Shown here in pieces: positions 32,928 to 41,554 of a DNA stretch of 64,000 nt. Within the stretch, counting starts at the first letter, position 1. Each line of letters opens with the position of its first letter. Source of the stretch: Amphiplicatus sp046296195 (lineage in GTDB: Bacteria; Pseudomonadota; Alphaproteobacteria; Caulobacterales; Parvularculaceae); assembly GCA_046296195.1 (NCBI GenBank), contig JBKBLR010000005.1, positions 1 through 64,000 of the forward strand, given 5' to 3'. The notes beneath the pieces are model-generated. The model saw only the letters and a list, made by a program, of their open reading frames with translations. It had not been told where the DNA came from and searched no databases. The translations under genes and the position numbers were made by a program.

Positions 32928-35465
32928 ATGAGTTTCTGGCGTCGTTGTCATCGTCGCTGCATCGAAGCCGCAGCCATTATGGCCACGGCCGCGTCCGTGG
33001 CGGCCGCCGAGCCTGTGAACGACAGGGCTCTGTCGCGGGTTCGCGTCGCCGACACCGAGTCATGCTCGACGGCCGCCATAAGCTTCAATTTCACAGTGCG
33101 GATCGAATCATATTTTCCGAACGAACGGGGCGATCATGTCCGCATCAATCTGAAGCCAATCGATGTTGGCCGCATCAATGGCGGCGCCCGGTCTCGTGAC
33201 GAGCTTCGGCCGCCCGCAAGCGAGATCGCCGGCATTCAGGAAATTCAATATGACGGCGACGCCCAGCCAGGGCCGGTCCTGACGGTCACTTTCAATCGTG
33301 AACGCCATTTCCGAGTCGAGCAAGGCGCTGATTTTTCGAGCGTCGTTCTGACGATCGCCGACTCGCCAGTCACGGACGCCTGCGGCGCGTCCCGAAAGAG
33401 TCTGAGGCTCGGACCCGATGCGGGGATTTCGGCGAAACCCGCCGGTGCTGCGTCGTCATTGCTCAACAGTCCGGCTTCGGTCGATGTGACATCGATCTTC
33501 GCCTTAAACCTCATCTCGCAAACCGCCCCGATCGACCGCGCCGCTGTTCCTGACGCGCCGACATTGAGGAATTATGCGGTCTACTCCGTGCGTTATGAAG
33601 AAAACGGCGTCGCATGGAATCGCCTGCGCGTGGGCTTCTTCAAAACGAGCGCAGACGCACAGCGCGTCAAGAATGAGCTATCATCTTTCTACCCTGACGC
33701 ATGGATTGTCCGGGCCAACGAGCAGGAACGTAATGCGGTGCATCGCGCCTGGCTCTCTCAGCGGCCCAGGAACTCTTCGACGGCGCCGGCGACGCAGCCG
33801 CCGCGCAGCGAGGCGCTTCCTGAAAACGCCGACGCTGCGCAATTGGTCGAGAGCGCGAAATTGGAAATCGCAGCGGGAGCCTTTCAACGCGCCATCCAGC
33901 TGCTCACAAAGGCGCTGACGCTCCCGGACAGCGCCGCGACGCCATCAGCGCGCGAACTGCTCGGCGTGGCGCGGGAAAAGAACGGACAGCTCGCCCATGC
34001 AAAGGCGGAGTATGAAGAATATCTAAGGCGATATCCGGACGGCGACGGCGCGGCGCGCGTTCGACAGCGCCTTTCGGCGCTCATTTCAACCGGCAAGGAA
34101 GCACCGCCGGCCTTGCGCGAGGGCGCCGGCTCGGGGGGGTGGGTCGCCCGTCTTACGGGCAGCCTGTCAGAATATTACCAGCGAGACCAAAGCACGGTGA
34201 CTTTGGAGCGGCCCGATCTGACGCCCGACCCTGACAAACAGGTCAATAGAAACGCGCTCGTGTCGGGAGCGGACGTCACTGCAAGCCTCAGCAATGACCG
34301 CATCGATGCGAACCTTAGATTTTCGGGTTCACATACGAAAGACTTCACCTTGGGCGACCGAGGCTCCTACGGATCGATCAGCGCGCTGTTTTTGGAAATT
34401 GCGGATAACGTATCGCGTTTCTTCGCCCGACTGGGCCGGCAGTCCAGAAACGCCGGCGGCGTGCTGGGGCGTTTCGATGGAGTTCACGTCAGCTACGACG
34501 CCGGCGACCACGTCCGCGTTAATGTTGTCGGCGGCGCGCCCGTGATCCGATCGCGCGACCTCTTTATCAGCTCTGACCGGAGATTTCTCGGAGGAAGCGT
34601 GGACTTCAACAATGTTCTGGAAGGCGTCGACGCGTCAGTCTATTTCATCGATCAGCAGATCGATGATCTTGTCGACCGGCGTGCGGCGGGCCTTGAACTC
34701 AGATATGTCGATGACAGACGCTCGGTCTACGGCCTATTGGATTACGATGTCTTTTTTGACTCCCTTAATCTCGCACTTTTCAACGGATCCTGGCGCCTGA
34801 AGGACGACACGACGTTCAACGTCGCCTTCGACTATCGGTACGCGCCAACCCTTATGACCCTGGATGCGCTTCAAGGACAGGGCGTCGAAACCATCGATGA
34901 ATTACGAACATTGCGCGGTTTCACCGACGCCGACATTTATTATCTGGCCGAAGAGCGCGCCGCGCGCCTGACCTCGGGATCCTTCAATTTCTCCCGGCCG
35001 CTGACGAAGGACTGGCAAATCAACGCCGGGGTGACGTTTTCAAACGTCGCTCCGACGAGCGACGCCGGAGGCGTGCCCGGCCAACCCGGGACCGGCATAG
35101 AGGCGTTTTACTCGGCCCAGGTGCTCGGCAACAACCTTTTCGCGGACGGCGACCTCGCGTCGTTAGGATTTCGGTACGACGACATGTCTTCGGCGGGCAG
35201 ATACGTCATCGATCTGAACACGCGACACCCGATCAATAGTCGCCTGCGACTCAGTCCGCGCATTCGCCTGTCGCAACGAAGATCGAAGATCGCCGACCAG
35301 GTTCAATTCACCGTGAAGCCGTCTATGCGAATGAATTACATTCCATCTCGCCGATTTCAGTTCGAACTCGAAGGCGGCGGCGAATGGACAAGGACTGAGA
35401 ATGAAGCCGACGTCGAAACATTAAAGGGCTATTATCTCATCGGCGGCATCAGGCTCGATTTCTGA
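32928..35465 (+). CDS. SPOR-TPR-beta-barrel outer-membrane protein
   Basis: 845 residues. After a signal peptide (ending AAAEP) there is a region up to about 200 that begins like an AMIN-type beta domain. A SPOR-like domain follows at about 220-275 (YAVYSVRYEENGVAWNRLRVGFFKTSADAQRVKNEL). Then come TPR-like helices at about 305-390, and a long beta-barrel from about 410 to the C-terminus ending in GGIRLDF with a final Phe, as outer-membrane barrels do. It follows the two multiheme cytochromes by eight bases, so it may be the porin of a trans-outer-membrane conduit, in place of MtrB/PioB. SPOR would bind peptidoglycan. Confidence 0.7.
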   Translation: MSFWRRCHRRCIEAAAIMATAASVAAAEPVNDRALSRVRVADTESCSTAAISFNFTVRIESYFPNERGDHVRINLKPIDVGRINGGARSRDELRPPASEIAGIQEIQYDGDAQPGPVLTVTFNRERHFRVEQGADFSSVVLTIADSPVTDACGASRKSLRLGPDAGISAKPAGAASSLLNSPASVDVTSIFALNLISQTAPIDRAAVPDAPTLRNYAVYSVRYEENGVAWNRLRVGFFKTSADAQRVKNELSSFYPDAWIVRANEQERNAVHRAWLSQRPRNSSTAPATQPPRSEALPENADAAQLVESAKLEIAAGAFQRAIQLLTKALTLPDSAATPSARELLGVAREKNGQLAHAKAEYEEYLRRYPDGDGAARVRQRLSALISTGKEAPPALREGAGSGGWVARLTGSLSEYYQRDQSTVTLERPDLTPDPDKQVNRNALVSGADVTASLSNDRIDANLRFSGSHTKDFTLGDRGSYGSISALFLEIADNVSRFFARLGRQSRNAGGVLGRFDGVHVSYDAGDHVRVNVVGGAPVIRSRDLFISSDRRFLGGSVDFNNVLEGVDASVYFIDQQIDDLVDRRAAGLELRYVDDRRSVYGLLDYDVFFDSLNLALFNGSWRLKDDTTFNVAFDYRYAPTLMTLDALQGQGVETIDELRTLRGFTDADIYYLAEERAARLTSGSFNFSRPLTKDWQINAGVTFSNVAPTSDAGGVPGQPGTGIEAFYSAQVLGNNLFADGDLASLGFRYDDMSSAGRYVIDLNTRHPINSRLRLSPRIRLSQRRSKIADQVQFTVKPSMRMNYIPSRRFQFELEGGGEWTRTENEADVETLKGYYLIGGIRLDF

Positions 35466-35486
35466 TTGAGGCGAAGGCAGGGTCCC

Positions 35487-36749
35487 ATGCTGGACGATCC
35501 CAGATCCGCTCTACATTCGAAGCTTGTCGAGACCTCTCGAAGCGGAGAATATCGACAGTTCGCCAGGCTTGAGCGACAGAGCGGCGATTTTCCAATTGTC
35601 CATGTTCGCGGCTTTTGCCCCGACTTCACAAAATATTATGGACAAGGCTTCTCGCACGCCGACCAGCTCTCGACCGTCGACCGCAAGGTCACGGTTTGGT
35701 GCTCCAATGATTACCTTGGAATGGGGCAGAGCGACATCGTCAAGCAGGCCATGTGTGAAGCGATCGAAAAATATGGCGCCGGAGCCGGAGGAACGCGAAA
35801 CATCGCCGGAACAACGTTGTTACATGACGAACTTGAGGCGGAGATCGCGAGTCTTCACGCCAAGCAATCGGCCTTGCTGTTCAGCTCTGGGTACGTTGCG
35901 AACGAGGCGGCCCTTTCAACGCTTGGACGACTGCTGGAGGACTGTGTGATCCTCTCCGACGCCGACAATCACGCATCGATGATAGCAGGCATACGGCATT
36001 CCGGCGCTGAGCGGCGTATCTGGCGCCATAACGATCTTGACGACCTCGAACGCCAATTGCAGGCGATCGGACCCCGGCGCCGAAAGCTTGTCGCGTTCGA
36101 AAGCGTCTATTCAATGGACGGATCAATCGCGCCGATCGGGGCTGTCTGCGATATCGCTGAGCGGCATGGCGCTCTCACCTATCTTGATGAAGTCCACGCC
36201 GTCGGCGTTTATGGCCCTCATGGCGGCGGCGTATCGGAGCGCGATCGTCAGTCGCATCGCGTCGACGTCATACAGGGAACGCTTGGCAAGGCGTTTGGGG
36301 TCGTCGGCGGATACATTGCGGGCGACGCGATTTTGATCGACGCCATAAGAAGTTACGCGCCAGGATTCATCTTTTCAACAGCGCTGCCGCCCGCCGTGGT
36401 CGCAGGCGCGATGGCGTCGATCCGACGACTACGCCGCTCTTCTGCAGAGCGGAATGCGCTTCAGGATAAAGTGAAAAACGTTCGCGCGGGCCTCGATAAG
36501 GCCCGCGTGCCGCATCTCAGGAATGACAGCCACATCGTTCCGATCATGATCAATGGCGCCCAGCGGTGCAAAGCGGTTTCCGCGGCGCTCATCGAGCAGC
36601 ATGGCATATACCTTCAGCCAATCAATTATCCGACCGTTCCCAAAGGAAGCGAGCGTTTGCGGGTCACGCCGACGCCCTTGCATTCCATGGCTCAGATCGA
36701 CCAGCTGATTTTTGCGCTCGAAACAGTTTTGCGGAATGCGCCGTGTTGA
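35487..36749 (+). CDS. hemA: 5-Aminolevulinate synthase
   Basis: 420-residue PLP enzyme that condenses glycine and succinyl-CoA, the first step of heme synthesis in alphaproteobacteria. Visible motifs are WCSNDYLGMGQ, GAGAGGTRNIAGTT, the PLP-binding region YLDEVHAVGVYGPHGGG and the lysine loop IQGTLGKAFGVVGGYIAG. C-terminal text NYPTVPKGSERLRVTPTPLHS is typical of ALAS rather than KBL or AONS. ATG 35487 is preferred to the TTG at 35466. Placed right after two cytochromes that need about 37 hemes per pair, it probably boosts heme supply for this locus and may be a second copy. Confidence 0.92.
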   Translation: MLDDPRSALHSKLVETSRSGEYRQFARLERQSGDFPIVHVRGFCPDFTKYYGQGFSHADQLSTVDRKVTVWCSNDYLGMGQSDIVKQAMCEAIEKYGAGAGGTRNIAGTTLLHDELEAEIASLHAKQSALLFSSGYVANEAALSTLGRLLEDCVILSDADNHASMIAGIRHSGAERRIWRHNDLDDLERQLQAIGPRRRKLVAFESVYSMDGSIAPIGAVCDIAERHGALTYLDEVHAVGVYGPHGGGVSERDRQSHRVDVIQGTLGKAFGVVGGYIAGDAILIDAIRSYAPGFIFSTALPPAVVAGAMASIRRLRRSSAERNALQDKVKNVRAGLDKARVPHLRNDSHIVPIMINGAQRCKAVSAALIEQHGIYLQPINYPTVPKGSERLRVTPTPLHSMAQIDQLIFALETVLRNAPC

Positions 36750-36829
36750 CCAGTTCGCTCGGGCGGTCTTGCTGCGGACTGGCGCCGGGTCCAGAGGGCG
36801 GCCAGGATTTCACGGTCTTTCGTCTTCCG

Positions 36830-37240
36830 TCAGCGCCCGAATTCACGCGCGAGATAATCGGTGATCATGGCGCGCGTTGACGGGCCGGGGTCGGGCATCC
36901 CTTGCCGCGCGACCATGCGTTCGATGACAGCCTCCCATCCCGCCGCGTTCTGCCGCTGCTGCATCACCAGCGCGAGCGAGTGGCAGGCGCCGCACCAGCC
37001 GGCGACTTCCTCATGCCCCGGCGTGCGCGGCAGTCCCCAGTATTCGTCAGCGGGATTGAACGCAGCCGCCGGCGCGGCCTCGTCGCCCGCACGCGACGGA
37101 TCGAGCGCCGCGTAGGGAGCGCCGAAACGAATGGCGCCATCCCACGCCTCGGCCATACGCGATACGGCCTCGGCGGGCGGCGCAGCATGTTTCCTATCAT
37201 CAGTAAAGCGCCTTATCAACCCGGCGTCCGTCACCGCCAC
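36830..37240 (-). CDS. sorB: Monoheme cytochrome c, SorB-like, probably truncated
   Basis: 136 residues with one heme motif, WCGACHSLALVMQQR, and a C-terminal distal-ligand region MVARQGMPDPGPSTRAMITDYLAREFG, like the small heme subunit of sulfite:cytochrome c oxidoreductase. It lies directly downstream of a decayed sorA. No convincing signal peptide precedes the GTG at 37240, and the frame before it is disrupted, so the export signal seems lost and the gene may be nonfunctional with its partner. Confidence 0.55.
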   Translation of the reverse strand: MAVTDAGLIRRFTDDRKHAAPPAEAVSRMAEAWDGAIRFGAPYAALDPSRAGDEAAPAAAFNPADEYWGLPRTPGHEEVAGWCGACHSLALVMQQRQNAAGWEAVIERMVARQGMPDPGPSTRAMITDYLAREFGR

Positions 37241-37284
37241 GCCGGCGGCTATCGCGGCGCGTCCTCAAAGAGCGCCGACCCCGG

Positions 37285-38056
37285 TCACAGCGCGAAGACC
37301 GCGTTGCGGTGCTGCATGTTGTTGTTGTAGCCGCGCGGGTTCCAGCCCGGCGGCGTCGGCGGCTGCATCCGCCCCTTGTCATCGCGCGCCCGCGCCCGGA
37401 TTTCGTAATAGCCTCGCCGCGGCAGCCTCAAGTCAAGCCGCCAGCGCCGCCAGCCATAGCGGTTCACGAGCGGCGTGAGCCGCGCCTCGCGCCACAGTTC
37501 GCGCCAATCCGGCGCGGGGCCTTGCGTGCGCGAGAATCTCGGCGAGCCGCACGCCCGTCCATTCCGCACATGAAACCGCGCCGAACGTCCATTGCCCGCC
37601 CTGGGTATCCGGCTTCATGAAACGGCGATCGTTGCCGGCGCATCCAATCAGATGGCCGAGCGTCACCGTTTCGAAGTCGCGTTTCAGGTCCTCAAGGCGC
37701 AGGGTCAGCGGATTGTCGACCTCGCCGTCGATCGTCAGGTTCAGGCGGCGCGCGCGTCCGGCGTCGCCTCAGGCACGGTTCCGTTATTGCGGACGAACAT
37801 GCGCTCGCCCGGCGCCACCTCGTCGTCGAGGAGAGGCGGCGGCGCCTCAAGATTGAGCGGCCGGTCGTTGATCACCGAGAGCCCGGGCTTCTAGCGGACG
37901 AAAGCGGCGCCATTCGGGTCGCTCGCATCCTCGGCGAAAGCGAGCGTCGTCACGCCGGCGGGCAGGCGCGACAGGAACGGGATCGGAAAACCGGGAGTGA
38001 CGGCGCCGGGGAAGCGCGCCTTCGAGAAGATGGTTGTCGTCTTCGGCCACGGAACG
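37285..38056 (-). pseudogene. sorA: Decayed sulfite dehydrogenase molybdenum subunit (SorA-like)
   Basis: Pieces of a sulfite oxidase are readable in different frames. LSVINDRPLNLEAPPPLLDD and ERMFVRNNGTVPEATPD come first, preceded by an in-frame stop at about 37891. After a frameshift come LTIDGEVDNPLTL and LIGCAGNDRRF, holding the Mo-ligand cysteine region, then WTFGAVSCAEWTGVRLAEIL. A large internal deletion then joins this to the C-terminal dimerisation end RGYYEIRARARDDKGRMQPP and GYNNNMQHRNAVFAL. The enzyme would have oxidised sulfite to sulfate in the periplasm. It lies next to sulfite-producing genes. Confidence 0.8.
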
Positions 38057-38110
38057 GGGTTCCCCTCACGGTGATTCTGGTGAGTCGGACCGGCGCCCGC
38101 AAGGCCCGCC

Positions 38111-39595
38111 TCAAGGCAGCCGTTCCCGAAGCCAGGATTTCACCGCGTCAGAAAGGTGCAGTTCAAGCTTCGAGCGGCGCCAGAGGACGTCGTCGGCGCT
38201 GCGCGCGAATTCCTCGCGCCTCAGATAGTCGATCTCGCGGTCGGTGAGGCCGGCGCCGTACTCCGCGCCCATGTCCGACATCGAACGCGCGTCGCCGATG
38301 AGCCGACGCACACGGGTTCCGTAGGCGCGGGCGAGACGTCGCAGCGCCGAGGTTTCGATCCAGGGAAATTCCCGCCCCAGTCCGACGAAGAACCGATCGA
38401 AATCCGCATCCTCGATATCGCCGCCCGGCAAGGGCGCATGGACGGTCCACGCCGCCCCGCGCTCGCCGATCACGGCGCCGAGCTTTTCGAGCGCGTGCTC
38501 GGCGAGCTTGCGATAGGTGGTGATCTTGCCGCCATAGACGGAGAGCAGCGGCGGCGATCCTTCCATGTCGAAGACGTAGTCGCGCGTGACCGCCGACGCG
38601 TCCTTGTTCGTCGCGTCATCGTGCAGCGGACGCACGCCCGCATACGTCCGGCGCACCATTGCGGGCGTTACGGGTTTTGCAAAATACTCGCTCGCCGCCG
38701 CGCAGAGGTAGTCGATCTCGCTTGCATCGGCGGCGACGGCGGCAGGATCGCCTTCATAGGGCAGGTCCGTCGTGCCGATCAGCGTAAACTTCCGCTCATA
38801 GGGAATCGCGAAAATGATGCGGCCGTCGGCGTTCTGGAAAATATAGGCGTGATCACCGTCGTAGAGCCGGTCGACGATGAGATGGCTGCCTTTGACGAGC
38901 CGAAGCGCAAAGCGCGGCGGTGCATTGAGGCGCGCGACGTGGCGCAGCACATGATCGACCCACGGGCCTGCCGCGTTGACAAGGGCGCGAGCGCGCACAC
39001 GCCGCGTCGGGCCGCCTTCATCAGCGATCTCAACACGGAACACTTCACCGTCACGGAAAACCGAACGGACTTCCGTGCGCGTCAGCACGCTCGCGCCGCG
39101 CTCGCGCGCATCAACAGCGTTGAGCACGACAAGGCGCGAATCCTCGACCCAGCAGTCGGAATACTCGAACGCCGTCTCGAACATCGGCTTCAGGGGCGCC
39201 CCGCGCGGATCGCTTTTCAGCGGGAATCCTTCTGTCGGCGGCAGGATCTCGCGGCCGCCGAGGTGATCGTAGAGAAAGAGTCCCGCACGCAGCATCCAGC
39301 GCGGCCGAAGGCCCTTGTGATGGGGCAGCACAAAGCGCAGCGGCCAAATGATGTGCGGCGCGGCTTTGAGCAGCGTTTCGCGCTCTTTCAGCGCTTCGCG
39401 CACCAGCCGGAATTCGTAATGCTCGAGATAGCGCAGGCCGCCATGGACGAGCTTGGTGCTCGCCGACGACGTCGCCGAGGCGAGATCGCCCTTCTCGCAC
39501 AGCATGACGGAATAGCCGCGTCCTGCCGCGTCGCGCGCGATGCCGGCGCCATTGACGCCGCCGCCGATGACGAGAATATCGACTACCTCCGCCAT
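38111..39595 (-). CDS. glpD: Glycerol-3-phosphate dehydrogenase (FAD)
   Basis: 494 residues. FAD motif VDILVIGGGVNGAGIARDAAGRGYSVMLCEKGDLASATSSASTKLVHGGLRYLEHYEF is diagnostic for GlpD; the C-terminal helical domain is complete. It oxidises sn-glycerol-3-phosphate to DHAP at the inner membrane and passes electrons to quinone. ATG 39595 (MAEVVDIL) is preferred to 39643, which lies in the previous gene. It ends the leftward sulfolactate operon; a link is plausible because cleaving sulfoquinovosyl glycerol releases glycerol. No glycerol kinase gene is in the window. Confidence 0.93.
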   Translation of the reverse strand: MAEVVDILVIGGGVNGAGIARDAAGRGYSVMLCEKGDLASATSSASTKLVHGGLRYLEHYEFRLVREALKERETLLKAAPHIIWPLRFVLPHHKGLRPRWMLRAGLFLYDHLGGREILPPTEGFPLKSDPRGAPLKPMFETAFEYSDCWVEDSRLVVLNAVDARERGASVLTRTEVRSVFRDGEVFRVEIADEGGPTRRVRARALVNAAGPWVDHVLRHVARLNAPPRFALRLVKGSHLIVDRLYDGDHAYIFQNADGRIIFAIPYERKFTLIGTTDLPYEGDPAAVAADASEIDYLCAAASEYFAKPVTPAMVRRTYAGVRPLHDDATNKDASAVTRDYVFDMEGSPPLLSVYGGKITTYRKLAEHALEKLGAVIGERGAAWTVHAPLPGGDIEDADFDRFFVGLGREFPWIETSALRRLARAYGTRVRRLIGDARSMSDMGAEYGAGLTDREIDYLRREEFARSADDVLWRRSKLELHLSDAVKSWLRERLP

Positions 39596-39605
39596 CCCCC
39601 GGCCT

Positions 39606-40538
39606 TCATGATCTCCGGTCGAGCGCTGCGGCGACCTTTTCAAGCGTCACGCGGCTGACACGCACGTTCGATTCCTCTGTCACGCCCGCGATATGCGGCG
39701 TCAGGATGACATTGGAAAGTCCCGCGAATTTGGCGCCCGAAGCGGCGCTCAGCGGCTCTTCCACGAAAACGTCGAGCGCCGCGCCGGCGAGGCGCCCTTC
39801 CCTCAAGGCGTCGGCGAGCGCGGCCTCGTCGACGACGCCGCCGCGCGCGGCGTTGATGAGCACCGCCGAGCGCTTCATTTCAGCGATCGCCGCCGCGCCG
39901 ATCATGTGATGCGTCTCCTTCGTCAGCGGCGTATGGAGGCTGAGGACGTCAGACTCGGCGAGAAGCTGGTGGAGCGGCAGGTTCCGGACGCCGCGCCAGT
40001 GTGGGTCATCCGCCGGGAGGTAGGGATCATAAGCGGCGATTTCGAGCCCCAGCGCGCGGGCGCGCGCCGCTGTTTCCCGCGCGATGGCGCCATAGCCGAC
40101 AAGCCCGAGCGTGCGCCCGAACACCTCGCCGCCGATGAGCGCGTTCCGGGGCCATTGCCCGCTGGAGACCTCGGCGGAGGCGGCATAGGCCCGCCGCACG
40201 AGAATGAGCGCGGACGCAATCACATATTCGGCGACGGCGATGTCGTTCGCGCCCGTCGCCGGAAAGACCTCGATGCCGCGCGCCTTGCAGGCTTCCATGT
40301 CGATGTTGTCGAGCCCGACGCCAAGACGACCAACGACGGCGAGCTTCGGCGCGGCGCCCAGCAGCGCGCCGCGCACCTGCGTCCGGTTTCGCACGACGAT
40401 TGCGCGCGTGTCCTTCAGCGCGGCAAAGAGGCGCGGCGCGTCGTCGACGAGCTTCGGATCGTACAGCACGTCACGGCCCTTGAGGATCGTCGCGATCGCT
40501 GCTTCATCGAGGAACTCGGAAATGACGATGTCGGCCAT
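39606..40538 (-). CDS. slcC: D-isomer 2-hydroxyacid dehydrogenase, probable (S)-sulfolactate dehydrogenase
   Basis: 310 residues with the family core: NAD-binding LGLVGYGAIARETAARA, catalytic Arg in LINAARGGVVDEAAL, Glu in ALDVFVEEPL and His in VILTPHIAGVTEESN. By context it is the SlcC enzyme, which oxidises (S)-sulfolactate to sulfopyruvate so that ComC can remake it as the (R) form used by SuyAB. A general phosphoglycerate or hydroxypyruvate dehydrogenase role cannot be excluded by sequence alone. It lies in a leftward operon, ten bases before glpD. Confidence 0.75.
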   Translation of the reverse strand: MADIVISEFLDEAAIATILKGRDVLYDPKLVDDAPRLFAALKDTRAIVVRNRTQVRGALLGAAPKLAVVGRLGVGLDNIDMEACKARGIEVFPATGANDIAVAEYVIASALILVRRAYAASAEVSSGQWPRNALIGGEVFGRTLGLVGYGAIARETAARARALGLEIAAYDPYLPADDPHWRGVRNLPLHQLLAESDVLSLHTPLTKETHHMIGAAAIAEMKRSAVLINAARGGVVDEAALADALREGRLAGAALDVFVEEPLSAASGAKFAGLSNVILTPHIAGVTEESNVRVSRVTLEKVAAALDRRS

Positions 40539-40555
40539 GGGGGAGGAGCGCTCCT

Positions 40556-41554
40556 TCAGATTAAATTGACGGCCGCGAGCGCGGCGGCGAGAAGCGCCAG
40601 CGTCGATCCGAAGACGACGCCGATATGCCGCGGCCCGAGATCGGCCATCGCCTTCAGCGAGGTTTTCATGCCGAGCGCCCCGATCGCCGCCACGAGCATC
40701 CATTGCGAGGCCGCGCCGAACGCCTTCGTTGCGACCGCCGGCAAGGCGCCCAGACTGTTGACCATGAGCAGGCCCGCGAACGCAACGGCGAACCACGGGA
40801 ACGGCGCCTTTCCCTCCGCCGCCGGGCGTCGCGCGGCGAATGCGATCACAATCACGACGACCGGCAGGAAGGAGACACGCAAGAGCTTTACATAGGTCGC
40901 GATCGCGCCTGCCTCCTCCGAAACCGCATAGCCTGCGCCGACCACCTGCGCGACGTCGTGAATGGTCGCGCCGATGAGCCAACCGATCTCGCGATCGCTG
41001 AAGCCGAAGGCGTGGAAGAGCGCCGGGTACACGATCATCGCGAGCGTCGAGAGCGAGGTGACCGCGATGACGGTGAAAAGCGTGTCGCGTTCGCCGTCCT
41101 TGCGCCTCGGCAGGACGGAGGCGATGGCGAGCGCCGCGGAAGCGCCGCAAATGGCGACGGCTCCGCCGGTGAGGACGCCGAACCGCGCGCCGCGGCCGAG
41201 CAGCCGGCTGAACAGGGCCCCGGCGCCGATCGTGAAGGCGATGAGGAGAGGCGTGAGGATCACCGGCGCCGGCCCGAGGCTCGCAAGATCGCCGACCGTA
41301 ATGCGGAAACCGAGCAGCGCCACGCCGACCCTCAGAAGCTGGGAGGCGGTGAACTGGACGCCCTCAACGCAGGGGCCCTCGACGCTCAGGAAGTGAAACG
41401 CCATGCCGATGAGCAGCGCGAACAGCATGGTCGGCGCGCCGTAATGTTCGGAAAGGAACGTCGAGGCCGCGGCGATCGTGAACGCCATCAGAACGCCGGG
41501 CGCGAGGCGCCGGGCCAAGGCAAAGCGCGATGCCGGCGCCAGCGCGATGCTCAC
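40556..41554 (-). CDS. YeiH-family putative sulfite/sulfate exporter
   Basis: 332 residues, about ten membrane helices, family signature FGVLTGGAVAICGASAALAIASVLP and IGATIHDVAQVVGAGYAVSEEAG. YeiH/UPF0324 proteins are encoded with sulfonate-degrading enzymes that release sulfite and are believed to export it. Here it lies between slcC and comC and overlaps comC by ATGA. With the sulfite dehydrogenase genes inactivated it may be the main route for removing sulfite. Confidence 0.85.
   Translation of the reverse strand: MSIALAPASRFALARRLAPGVLMAFTIAAASTFLSEHYGAPTMLFALLIGMAFHFLSVEGPCVEGVQFTASQLLRVGVALLGFRITVGDLASLGPAPVILTPLLIAFTIGAGALFSRLLGRGARFGVLTGGAVAICGASAALAIASVLPRRKDGERDTLFTVIAVTSLSTLAMIVYPALFHAFGFSDREIGWLIGATIHDVAQVVGAGYAVSEEAGAIATYVKLLRVSFLPVVVIVIAFAARRPAAEGKAPFPWFAVAFAGLLMVNSLGALPAVATKAFGAASQWMLVAAIGALGMKTSLKAMADLGPRHIGVVFGSTLALLAAALAAVNLI

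Noticed and set aside
38156..39658. 500-codon plus-strand frame
   Set aside because: Antisense to glpD; low-complexity Arg/Ala/Asp text with no domain, no ribosome site.
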